Origin: Agriotes lineatus
Taxonomy: Eukaryota > Arthropoda > Insecta > Coleoptera > Elateridae
Assembly (NCBI GenBank): GCA_940337035.1
Contig: OW679195.1
Location: forward strand, 180,620,585-180,684,584
DNA length: 64,000 nt
Reading direction: 5' to 3'
A model generated the notes under the pieces. It saw only the letters and a list, made by a program, of their open reading frames with translations. It was not told the DNA's origin and ran no database searches. Below, one piece after another: positions 36,351 through 46,615 of this stretch. The first letter of the stretch is position 1, and every line of letters starts with the position of its first letter. The translations under genes were made by a program, and so were the position numbers.

Positions 36351-36379
36351 TTAATTTCGGGCGGCAGTAAAGTATTTTT

Positions 36380-37450
36380 AATATTGCAGTACCCAGCAGC
36401 ACCAAGGCCCATAAAAGGCGGCGATGTCGTTTGGCGCTTCATATAGGAAAGAAAGCCGTTCCGGAAACGGCGCAGCCAAGCCCAAACATTCCCAGATTTA
36501 GCTAATTAGAAACCCCTCCGTGCCGGTGGGTTAACGCGGAATTATACGATGTGTGAGTAATACGAGCACAGTTTATATCTTTCGAGAATCTCAATATAGT
36601 TGCCCACATCCGCGAAGTATATGGCGGTAGTAACGATGTACCCGCGACATCTGCGGATTGCGCCCTCGTAAAGTAGGTGCTGCGTAAACGGGATGCATGG
36701 GCCGTACGTCACATTACAACAATATGCTGTAGCCTGATAAAGCCACAGGGCCATAAAATGTAAAATTCGGGCCCCGTAAATTCGGCGGTAACCGCAAGGC
36801 TTTAATATAAGATATTGATGGGGTGCGACGTAATATACCGCCCGCCGTTTGTTTTCCGCATGGCGATTCCTGGTTATTGAGTTTTTGCGATTTGTCTTCC
36901 ATGCCGGATTAATTTAATATTTCCGGGCGCGGCTGGTCTTTGTTCCCGGATTTTCGGATCCCGGCCCGAGCTATCGCCAATTTGCATTTTTAACCTTGTT
37001 CTTTATCGAATTATCGGTCCTGTTTTAAAACACTAAACACAGCGCCGATTCGTGCCGATACTCAGGCCAGCTTCCCTAATGCGTTTTGGAACAATAAGGG
37101 CTTTATCAGCTCGCGCTTCTTTCGCCGCTGGGAGCGTATCGAACTTCCCAAAACAAACAAATTAAGTTCGCGTATTCTCGCGTTTGCAACGCTCGACAGC
37201 TGATATTTCTGACAGACAAACAATGTGTGATGCTGGAGTCGTTAAAACGGGAGCATCGCTTCTAAACTAAGCACTTAACAGCCCTGTCAATCAGAAATCC
37301 GGCTAACAAGAACCGAAAGCTGAATTCGGCTTTATTTCAATATTCGCTACCCGCCGATGCGTGCCCTTAGTGCACGCTTTTCCGATCCGAAAGAATCGAA
37401 TGAAAGCCTCGGATGGTAGGGAAGTTTAATGTAATCCGCAGTTTTATGCA
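36380..37450. other. CpG-rich noncoding block
   Basis: A block of about 1 kb with markedly more CG dinucleotides than the flanks, containing CGGGCGCGGC, GATCCCGGCCCGAGC and similar stretches mixed with TAATTA-like tracts. Short open frames occur on both strands (for example 36542-36902 minus) without domains. It could be a promoter, an enhancer cluster or a deeply conserved noncoding element. Nothing in the sequence decides among these. Confidence 0.35.
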
Positions 37451-38015
37451 GCGCGTATTAATTACAGATGATATATGACCGTTCTATAAATAAAACTAAT
37501 TGGGAAATTCCATTATTAAATCATGAATCGGGACGGCAATTAATTTTAAGTTATTAGCTATATTTCATTGTTAACGCTGATTCTGTATTTGTGCAGTGAG
37601 TGTAATGCACCGTTTTATGTGCTACTGGCAATGGGTCGTTTTCAGTTCGGACTTTTTCAGCGGGCAGCGATTGCAAGCCGTGTCGTGTCTACCGCAGGAC
37701 TGACATCTTCGACGTTCTTTTTCTTCGCTTAAAAAGTTCATTCTTATTTCTCCAACCTATTATTTATTTGTGCACGAGGCGAACTAGCCTCGAGTTGGTC
37801 GTTTTGTGTTCTGTACGTTGTCTACCGGAGTTTTCTAAGGTGCAGACAACTCGAAGCAGGATAAAGAATTAACATGAGGAACTATTTTAAAGGTGCTTTT
37901 TACTAATTTGAAAAACATAAAAGTCGAATATAAATGTTTAAATGTTGCACAAAGAGTGATACTTTCAATGATAACGAAAAACCTGTTAAAATTTTGATCG
38001 ATTGTGCCTTTATTT
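37450..38015. other. Unannotated stretch
   Basis: AT-rich sequence between the CpG-rich block and the satellite. No feature recognised. Confidence 0.4.
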
Positions 38016-38019
38016 TATA

Positions 38020-40660
38020 ATGTAGACACCCACATTGCTTTTTTCCACTTTCTTTTACGATACGGGCACCCCATATTACTTAATTTACTATTATCCCAAT
38101 GCTGTAGTAAGTACAAATACCTACAGTGTTTTCCCACTTTATTAAGCACGATAGAAGCAACCCATATTACGTAAGCTACTACTATCAAATTACCATGCTA
38201 TGTACAAGGACAGTGTTGTCCCACTTTATCAAATAGGTCCTTTATTTCTACGATATAGGCTACCCATATTATTACAGCCACTATTATCAAAAGGCTGTGT
38301 TATGTACAAGTAGAGTATATTCCCACTATATCTAGCAAGTCTCTTACTTTTACGGTATAGGCAACCAATATTATTTAAGTCACTACCGTCAAACGTTATC
38401 AACTAAGTTCTCCCGCTTTATCAAGCAACTCTCTTACTATTACGATATGAACAACCCATACTACTTAACTAATGCTATCAAAAGGCTGTAGTATGTACAA
38501 CTAGAGTGTTCTCTCGCTTTATCAAGCAACTCTCTTACTTTTGCGATATGAGCAACCCATATTACGTATGTCACTATTATCGAAAGAATGTGCTATGAAC
38601 AACTAGAGTGCCTTCCCACGTTATCAAGCAACTCCGTTATTTTTACGATATAGGCAACCCACATTACTTAATTCAATGTTATCAAAATGCTGTAGTATGT
38701 ACAACTAGAGCGGTCTCCCGCTTTATCAAGCAACCCTCTTACTTTTACGATATGAGCAACCCATATTACTGAAGTCACTATTATCGCAAGAATATGCTAT
38801 CTACAACTAGAGTGCTTTCCCACATTATCAATCAACTCCAACTTTTACGATATAATTCAACCCATATTACTTAATTCAATGTTATGACATTTAGAATTAC
38901 AAAGTTAGCCAGATTTTTTACATTTGCACTTACTAGGCTGCATTGTCCCTTGCAAACACATCGCTGGCATTCGTGACTTCTAGAAAGCGAGAGACTTTTG
39001 GTAAAGTTATGGACTTTTATCACATTCACCATTGCGAGTTGGGAATTATATAAATTCGCCGGTTAATTTGCTAAATACTCAATAATTCATCACATTTACC
39101 AAGTTTAGTGGCGTTTACCGTTACATGATCAACTAGAGTGTTCTCTCGCATTATCAAGCAACTCTCTTACTTTTACAACATGAGCATTGAGCAACCCATA
39201 TTACTGAAGCCACTATTATCGAAAGAATATGCTATCTACAATTAGAGTGCTTCCCACATTATCAAGCAACTCCAACTTTTACGATATACGCAACCCTATT
39301 ACTTAATTCAATGTTATCAAAATGCTGTAATATGTACAACTAGAGTGTTCTTTCGCATTATCAAGCAACTCTCTTACTTTTACGAAATTAGCAACCCATA
39401 TTACTTAATTCAATGTTATCAGAGGGCTTTAGTATGTACAACTACAGTGTTCTCTCGCATTACCAAGCAACTCTCTTACTTTTACGGTATGAGCAACCCA
39501 TATTACCTAAGTCACTATTATCGAAAAAATGTGATATCTATAACTAGAGTGATATCCCACATATTTAAGCAACCTTTACGATATAGGTAACCCATATTAC
39601 TGAATTCAATATTATCAAAAGGCTGTAGTACGTACAACTAGAGTGTTCTCTCGCTTTATCAAGCAACTCTCTTACTTTTGCGATATGAGCAACCCATATT
39701 ACGTATGTCACTATTATTGAAAGAATGTGCTATCTTCAACTAGAGTGCTTTCCCACATTATCAAGCAACTCCGTGACTTTTGCGATAGAGGCAACCCATA
39801 CCACTTAATTCAATGTTATCAAAAGGCTGTAGTATCTACATCTAGAGTGTTTTCCGGCTTTATCAAGAAACTCTCTTAGTTTTACTATATGAGCAACCCA
39901 TATGCTTAAGTCACTATTATCGAAGGAATGTGCTATCTACAACTAGAGTGCTTTCTCACATTATCAAGCAACTCCGTTACTTTTACAATGGAGGCAACCC
40001 ATATTACTTAATTCGATGTTATCAAAATGCTGTAGTATGTACGTACAACTAGAGTGTACTTCCGCTCTATCAAGCAACTCCCTTACTTGTACGATATGAG
40101 CAACCTATGTTACTTAAGTCACTATTATGGAAAGAATGTGCTATATACAACCAGAGCGCCTTCCTAAGTTATCAAGCAACTCCGTTACTTTTACGACATA
40201 AGCAAGCCATATCACTTAATTCACTCTTCTCAAAAACCTGTGCTGCGTACAACGAAGGTGTTTTCCCACGTTATCAAACAATTCCTTTACTTTTACGGTA
40301 TAGGCATGCCATATTACTGAATAAACTGTTTTCAAAAGGTTTTGCTATGTACAATTAGAGTGTTTTTCTACTTTATTAAGCAACTACCTTACTTTTGCGA
40401 TATATACAACCTATATTACTCAAGTCACTATTATCAAAATGCCATGCTATGTACAAGGACACTGTTTTTCCAGCAGGTTTTTTACTTTTACGACACGGAC
40501 ATCTCCTATTACTTTGTTCACCGTTATCAAAAGGCTGTGCTATCTACAACCAAAGTGTTTCTCATGTTATCAAGCAACTCTCTTACTTTTACGATATAAC
40601 TACTTAAGTCTATGTTATCGAAAAGCCATGCTATGTACAATAACAGTTTTTTCCACTTTG
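38020..40660. repeat. Satellite array, ~100-bp monomers in alternating A/B types
   Basis: About two dozen head-to-tail copies of a ~100-bp unit share CAACTAGAGTG, TTATCAAGCAACTC, ACTTTTACGATAT and GCAACCCATATTAC. In the middle (about 38400-40100) two monomer types alternate. One has GTTCTCTCGCTTTATCAAGC with CGATATGAGCAACC and CTATTATCGAAAGAATGTGC; the other has GCTTTCCCACATTATCAAGC with CGATATAGGCAACC and AATGTTATCAAAATGCTGTA. This gives a ~200-bp higher-order unit. Both edges hold more diverged monomers without clear alternation. All open frames inside (for example 39345-39590, 40107-40732) are by-products of the repeat. Confidence 0.9.
38886..39125. other. Unique 240-bp insert within the satellite
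   Basis: The array stops after AATTCAATGTTAT and resumes near 39127 with CAACTAGAGTGTTCTCTCGC. The intervening sequence shares nothing with the monomer. Roughly 20 bases of the interrupted monomer are missing. No inverted ends, poly-A tail or target duplication is seen, so its origin is unknown. Confidence 0.6.
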
Positions 40661-43635
40661 GTATTTTTGTATTCTGGGGTGAGAGCTCCTCTAAATTTTC
40701 AACAAAGATATTCAAAAGTGGAAGAAATGTGACACTTTAAGTGAAAGCTTGATATTGACAAAAAATATTAGAAACGTTCATAATTGAAAAAAAAATTAGA
40801 GTTAAACGTACGACACAAAGAGGCTTACATAGCCATAAAAATGCAGGGTGTGATATTAAAAAAGCATATACGCGTTTGGGCCATTATTTGTGGGACACTC
40901 TGTACACGTCAAAATAATTTTAGAATTAAGATCATCTCTACCAAAATTTTTATCGGAAAAGCGTGATCGAAAACTGACATAGTAAGTGGACACCCTACAT
41001 ATTCGATTCAAAAATAGAAGTTATTGCATGAACAAAAATGTCCAAAAGACAACCTCCAAGAGCAAAGGCGAATGCTTTCACTCCTTTAATTTTTTAATAC
41101 TGCATTTGAAGTAATGTCATTGCAATCTTAGTTCATATATGGTTGAATTTGTTGGGAACTCGATGCTATAACGAAGCATGGAAGCCAGACCTCTCATATG
41201 TGGGGTTCGTTAAGCTATTTAACTGACATTCGCGTGCTAGGGCTATGGCATCAGAATTATGACACACTCCAAGGGCTTAAAATGTACCAGTACTCAATCG
41301 CAATATTATGGTGAATATAGGTTATCGAACGCGTATGCAACGCGCTAAACTCAAGCAAAATTAGCGAAGCTAACAGCCAATAGAAAGATACTGAAGGAAC
41401 CAGTGATATAGTGGCAAATCTGCCAGTGGGGGAACGCTAGACTTCTGAGGGGTATGGAATATCCCCCAGGAAAAGGGGGGTCCGGGGGTCCTCTTCCGGA
41501 AATTTTTTAAAAGTATAGGTGCAAAAATATGCGTTTTGATGTTTTCTGGTGCAATTTTTCCGTATTACGATGTTGCCAGTTTCGTAGCCTTAATATATAA
41601 ATATGAAGCCTACAACTTTCTAATTCAAACTGTTTTTAATACTTTGCTTATTCATAGCAAGTAGCAAGTCATGTTGGACGTGATATTTCTAAATAATAAC
41701 ATATACCACTAGCCTATATTTAAATGACACTGGAATGAATAATTATCAAATTGTTTGTGCTAATAAGTAAATGCCATAAATTCGTTTATTTTTTTTTAAC
41801 TTAACAAAAAACCAGTGGGTGAACGACGTTCCCCCGCGGTCCCCCTCGACTACACACCTGGAAGGAACCTAGTTCAATGCTGAGGCAGACATCTGGATTT
41901 ACCAACAGATTTCATAAAACCATAACCGAAAATCGTAAGTAAAACACCTTCTACGTTAAGATCTAATGCGAGGTATTTCAGAGTCTGTGGTTTCGCGTGC
42001 CACACAAAGAGCTCGGTCACGAGGGACGCAAACATCTGACGTGGTATGATGCTAAAGGGCCAGGCGACCGTGGGAAAGTTACAGACGCTGTGGAGGAGCT
42101 GCCCAAAAATGCAAGGATGGGTTGTGCGGACGTTTCTCCAAGTGAAAATATGAAGTCACAAGAGGAAAGAGCTCAGTGAAGAGTCCTCAGTGAAGAGTCC
42201 CCTAAACAAGTTAACGACCAACGTAGCTTGACAAGTCACTCGGACTTAAACATCTGATAAGGACTTCCAAACTAGCCCAGCTCCAGGCCAGGTGGTGGCA
42301 ACTGAGTCAAAGAGGAAAAATACAAGAAAGGCCTGAATAGTCCCAAAACGTCAAGCAACGTACACAGTTTAGGTACTGAAGTTAAAAGGGGGCCACATGT
42401 GAACACTGCTTCTGAAATATTTATATATATTGATTTAAACACACTTTAAGCCTTTATATATACAATAGTATTAATGAATAGCATTACAAATATCAAATAT
42501 TATTTTATTAAATGTTCCACAAATGTGCTAATTTATTTTTTATAAATTGTATAACATAGCATTGGCCTTGATAATAATTTGTAAAACGATATTAAAAATA
42601 GTGTTAGCCTTGTTTTGAAGAAAATATAGTCACAGTAGCCTTGGAAACAATGTAAAACAATGGAGGATCGAATACAAACAATCGGAGAAAAGAAGTCAAA
42701 CTGTAAAGTGACGGCTTCCCCAATAAATAATTGTTAATTTATGAATAAATACCCTTTTCCCAATTCAGTGAGTTTGAAAATTAATTCTATATCCATTGGG
42801 TATACTGTAGTAGGTTGCAGTAATTCGTAACACCTTTGCAGAAGTTTTAAAAAGTGTTTATTTTGTGCATCGAGTGTTGACTAGTTTCGGGCAGAGCAAG
42901 ATTGAGAGCTTTGTGAGCTAGATATAGACACCGATTTTCGTGGAGAATAGTTGGAGCCCTACGTGTTCTGTAACGGTTGAATTGGATGTGCTTTCGCAGC
43001 AATCGTGCTACAGGAGTCGTGCTACAGGAGTCGTTCTGCGGGTTCAGCAGTTTGTACCGGCAGGCCAAAGAAGAAACAGTAGGGCCCAGACATCGTGGAA
43101 GGTGCTGGAGCTCGAGTTAAGCCCTAGTTTTTATCCCAAAAGCAACAGAAAGATCAGAAAACTTTACCCTAAAAGATTGTATTTAGTGAATTTCTTGGTG
43201 GCGTCGGTTTTTTGTGCACTTTCGGCAGAAGCGTCCTTTGCGAGTTTTTTGTTTGTGACGCGTATTTACTTACTGCAATTTTTATCACCTAGGCAACGCT
43301 TTCATTACGTAATCACAGATAATTGTCGTTTAATAACGAACTTGTTTTGCGGATTGTGAGAATGGATTGTCATATTTCAATTAATTTCCCTTTAGTTAAA
43401 TAATATCCTGTGTTGTAGCGATCTCATTAGTTAAATCGCCATTACACAAAGTGTTTACTTTTAAATTATTAAAAATAATAGCACGATAATCAATTAATAG
43501 CAAATGCATTTCGTATAATTTATACAAGTCAAAATAATATTTGCTACGATTAGAGACTCGACTTATATGAAATTCAAGTCATTTATTTTAAATTATATCG
43601 AAATCAGTTATAATAAACCATAATAATATATACAG
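40661..43635. other. Mostly unannotated stretch with two weak coding-like segments
   Basis: About 41400-41860 contains G- and C-rich runs (GGAAAAGGGGGGTCCGGGGG near 41470 and TTCCCCCGCGGTCCCCCTCG near 41830) of the sort seen in transposon subterminal regions, without verified ends. About 41990-42380 reads in part as hydrophilic protein (TSDKDFQTSPAPGQVVATES in one frame) broken by stops; it may be gag or ORF1 debris, with no domain to prove it. A duplicated CAGTGAAGAGTCC lies near 42175-42200. Confidence 0.4.
42940..43359 (+). other. 139-codon open frame of uncertain status
   Basis: This is among the longest open frames outside recognised transposons: it starts MENSWSPTCSVTVELDVLSQ and ends NCRLITNLFCGL. 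The first part is CG-rich and includes a perfect 14-base tandem duplication of CGTGCTACAGGAGT near 43006-43033, translated twice in different frames. The last third is hydrophobic (FLVASVFCALSAEASFASFL). No domain, splice site or promoter is evident and no family is recognised. It could be the 5' untranslated part of an element or chance. Confidence 0.15.
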
Positions 43636-43640
43636 AAAGG

Positions 43641-43885
43641 TGGTGGATAATGTGAGCATAGGCAATCACATGAGCTAGAATACAGTTCGTGGGCTTTGTA
43701 TGCGTTAGACAGAAATAGACGAATATGCGATTAACACCTAGTATCCGCTTAATCAAGGTATTTGTTTTTAGAAAACACCGAATTCTAGGATATTAGATTT
43801 TATAGTCTATTTCTGTCTAACGCATGCAAAGTCGATAAACTGTATTCTAGCTCATTTGCTTGCCTGTGTTCATATTATCCACCAT
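43641..43885. mobile_element. Small foldback/MITE element with ~80-bp arms
   Basis: TGGTGGATAATGTGAGCATA, CACATGAGCTAGAATACAGT and TGCGTTAGACAGAAATAGAC on the left (43641-43720) pair with GTCTATTTCTGTCTAACGCA, ACTGTATTCTAGCTCATTTG and TTCATATTATCCACCA on the right (43805-43885). An AT-rich centre separates them. Flanks on both sides are TATATA-rich, so a TA-targeting family is likely. No coding. Confidence 0.8.
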
Positions 43886-43889
43886 AAAT

Positions 43890-45010
43890 CTATATATGCG
43901 AAGTTATACAGCCTTATTGCCGCTTTTCGCTTCTTAGACGCTACATTTTCCGATCACTTGCTGAGATTTTTTCAGATTTTCACGTTTCAGGATTCCTAGA
44001 TGACGCAAAACAGGTTTTTTCAATACCGTCTGTCTGTCTGTTGCCGGTATAACTCAAAAAATGTCGGAGAACTATATTTGGCATGCCTTCCTGGTATGAA
44101 ACCGAAAAAAAAATTATGAAATATATACAGGGTGAGTACCTAAAAAATAAAATTCCGCTTATTTTTGCTTTAACTCAAAAACTATTACTTAAACATAACT
44201 CAGGTTTTTACGCTTAACAAAAAAGGGCATATTTTGGCCCCAATATATATAGGGTAACACCTTAAAAATAACATGTTGTTTATCTTTGCTTCTACTGAGA
44301 AATCGATAAAAGTGATAATGTTCACATAGCTCAGGCCATTGACGTCAATGGGAGCCAACAGATACAAAATAAAATTTCTAAAATATAAAACTGGGGTCAA
44401 TAATAAATGCGTTGTATTTAAGGCAGCCGCATCTCACCGATCGGAGGCGTGCTCGGTGAGCGAGGTAGCGAACGCATGCTTCACTTCAGGCTACCGCGTC
44501 GATCATTGAAATCACATTCGCAGGCTAGTTCGGAGGGGCTGAAGTTCGAATCCAATCGCCGGTACTGTTTTTTATATTGAGAATTGGTGTAATTTGCATT
44601 ACCAAGTGTTTGTTATTATTGTTGCAGTATTACTAGGAACGTGAAGATATTTGTACTCTTATTTTTCGTAACAAAATGTTTAGTGTCACAACATCTATTG
44701 CGCGGGAAGTTCTGAGTAAAGGCCTTTACAGATTTTGTTGAGTTACAGAACAAAATTCTCGTAGCTGATGATTCCTAATAGCATATTTTTTGAGCTGTGG
44801 CGTACCATTACAATGTTTAAATATTCAGTTTTGCACCAAGCCAAAACAGAGATTAAATTTCGTTGTAGTGTTGCTTTTGAAAAAGTCCATCAAACCATAT
44901 TCTTCTGTTAGTTCTAATTTTCGTTTGTGCTTATCGAAGATAAGACACCTTTAATACGAGTCCAGCATCGATATTTGGACAAATGCTTATATTGGTTCAT
45001 AATGGACTTT
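43890..45010. other. Stretch with possible SINE-like repeat
   Basis: No gene. TACAGGGTGAGTACC near 44126 and TCTGTCTGTCTGTTGCCGG near 44030 resemble pieces of dispersed arthropod repeats. A tRNA-like B box, AGTTCGAATCC, lies at 44543-44553, preceded about 80 bases upstream by GGTAGCGAACG, which loosely fits an A box. A tRNA-derived SINE is possible, but the spacing is wide and no tRNA cloverleaf can be drawn by eye. Confidence 0.35.
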
Positions 45011-45013
45011 AAC

Positions 45014-45508
45014 ATATATACTGTCTTCCATAAAAATCGCAACACCTAGAATTAATTGAGCGATTTTATTGAAATTTTTATAAAATCTCTATTTGGATGA
45101 AACAAAGTAATGATTAAAATTTGAAAAAAAGTATCGACCGGTTGTTGTTTTTTCTTCGTTTGTTCGTTTATACTTAGTAACAACAAATTTTTAGAACAAA
45201 AAACAATCGGTGCGTAATAACTGTAAATTTTGATAATTGTTTGATCACTATTACCTTCTGACTATAACAACAATGCCAAGAGTTCATCAACGTGAAAATT
45301 ACCGTGAATTAAATGATTTTGAACGTGGCCGTATTATTGGCATGAGAGAGGCCGGACTTTCTCTTAGAGATATTGCTGACCGTGTAAACCGTAATGTTGC
45401 AACGGTGTTGAGATGTTGGTCCAGATGGTCCGAAGAACCATCAACCAACAACGTCGCCCTGGATCCGGACGTCCCCGGTGTTGCGATTTTTATGGAAGTC
45501 AGTATATA
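45014..45508 (+). mobile_element. Minimal Tc1-like element retaining only the DNA-binding exon
   Basis: The left end TATATACTGTCTTCCATAAA (45014) continues AAATCGCAACACC. The right end, GGTGTTGCGATTTTTATGGA through TATATA at 45508, is its complement over 32 bases with one mismatch. TA-rich flanks match Tc1 target preference. Inside is only the N-terminal part of a transposase; the right inverted repeat begins directly after it, so the whole catalytic half has been deleted. At about 0.5 kb this is a non-autonomous derivative that could be mobilised in trans if a full copy exists elsewhere. Confidence 0.88.
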
Positions 45509-45509
45509 A
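45273..45509 (+). pseudogene. Tc1-like transposase N-terminal helix-turn-helix
   Basis: From ATG 45273 the frame reads MPRVHQRENYRELNDFERGR, then IIGMREAGLSLRDIADRVNR and NVATVLRCWSRW. This is the paired-like helix-turn-helix of Tc1 transposases that binds the element ends. The GRPR hinge (QQRRPGSGRPR) sits in the +1 frame just downstream, showing a frameshift near 45430. The original frame runs on into the right inverted repeat, giving the meaningless tail GVAIFMEVSI. An upstream in-frame methionine at 45237 lacks Tc1 similarity, so 45273 is the likelier start. Confidence 0.85.
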
Positions 45510-45692
45510 CAAAAGTTTTGGCACAAAGTTCTAAAGCAAGTAGAAGTTTATTGTTTAACTTTATTTGTATCTATTATATATTACTATTTTTAGAAATCAC
45601 TTCAATTATAAATACAAAACTAAACTATTGATAGAGGCCCATGTGCTTCTATAGGACGCATTTTAACTCGAACTTGACACATTAGGATAGAC

Positions 45693-46607
45693 CAGTGATT
45701 CCCAAAGTGGGCGATATCGCCCCTTAGGGGGCGCTGGAACGATCCAGAGGGGCGATAGTAGCCTCGGGTGCATTTGGGGGGCGGTGAATAAAAATAAGGG
45801 GGCGGTGAAAGCTTAAAGAAGGAAGAGAAGATAAGAAGATGAGAAAAACCATTTGTACATATTTCATCTGTTGTGTTATTCCGATTGTCAGTTAATACCT
45901 ACAAATTAAAATCTCAGCTCTGATGTTACCAAACAACTATCCCAACTAAATCAACTTATATGCTCGAACCTTTTTAATAAACTATTCGCAATTTAACAGT
46001 AACTGTATCTAATGTGTCATTAATTAAACAATTCTCTAATATTTATGTTGTACTTTTAATGTATAAATCCTTCCTTGTACTTTTTAATTGCTAATTAATT
46101 TATTCTTTCAAAATAATTTCTTACCTAGAAATACTTACTTTTATAGATAACTAGTGAGTCATCCGAAGTACGTTTCGGTTCGCTAAACTAAGAGAGATTC
46201 ATTAATATAAATTTAAAAAAACGATGCATAGGCAGGGAATCGAACCCGGGCCGCCCGCGTGATAGACGAGCACTCTACCTCAGGTCCACTGTAGCCCACG
46301 TCGTAAATTACAACTTTTTCGTACTTAAATAAAAACCGGCCTACGATCTAAGTCTAAAAATTTTGCAAAATTTTAAGCCATCATACAACTTAATCGGGCC
46401 AGTATCTTCGGAGGAGATATCGAACAAACATACACGCAAACATACAAAGAGAGCAACGATTTTATGTTATAAGACTATCAGTTTCAAGAAGCTACCACTA
46501 CAATATCTTTCTGTTTGTTCGCTTAAAGAATGTAGATTTCCAGGGGGCGCTGAGTAATTGTTTCTCTAAAAAGGGGGCGGTAGGCCAAATAAGTTTGGGA
46601 ACCACTG
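45693..46607. mobile_element. Non-autonomous hAT element with perfect 8-bp target duplication
   Basis: The element starts CAGTGATTCCCAAAGTGGGC at 45693 and ends AAGTTTGGGAACCACTG at 46607; the ends are inverted repeats of about 14 bp with mismatches. The flanks are identical 8-mers, GGATAGAC at 45685-45692 and at 46608-46615, the hallmark of hAT insertion. Subterminal regions hold GGGGGCGGTGA / GGGGGCGGT motifs on both sides (near 45777-45818 and 46573). The interior is AT-rich, encodes no transposase and includes a tRNA-like sequence. Exact duplication and a clean end structure make this one of the best defined elements in the window. Confidence 0.92.
46222..46303 (-). ncRNA. tRNA-Asp-like sequence (tRNA pseudogene or SINE head)
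   Basis: On the minus strand GGTAGAGTGCTCG fits a tRNA A box. CTATCAC forms an anticodon loop with ATC in the anticodon position, and GGTTCGATTCC (complement of 46237-46247) is an exact B box with T-stem bases CCGGG/CCCTG. The surrounding TCACGCGGG resembles tRNA-Asp, whose normal anticodon is GTC. The acceptor stem does not close well. A longer repeat body continues upstream on the minus strand, including TCGATATCTCCTCCGAAG (complement of about 46400-46425). I therefore favour a tRNA-derived SINE nested in the hAT element over a functional tRNA gene. Confidence 0.55.
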
Positions 46608-46615
46608 GGATAGAC

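Noticed and set aside
38020..40660. CRISPR-like array of regularly spaced repeats
   Set aside because: Monomers are contiguous ~100-bp satellite units without unique spacers, and the genome is eukaryotic.
39345..40732. Repetitive proteins encoded in the satellite
   Set aside because: All open frames follow the ~100-bp repeat period and shift frames between monomers, so there is no coding selection.
44455..44565. Functional tRNA gene on the plus strand
   Set aside because: Only a B box is convincing. A-to-B spacing is too wide and no cloverleaf can be formed.
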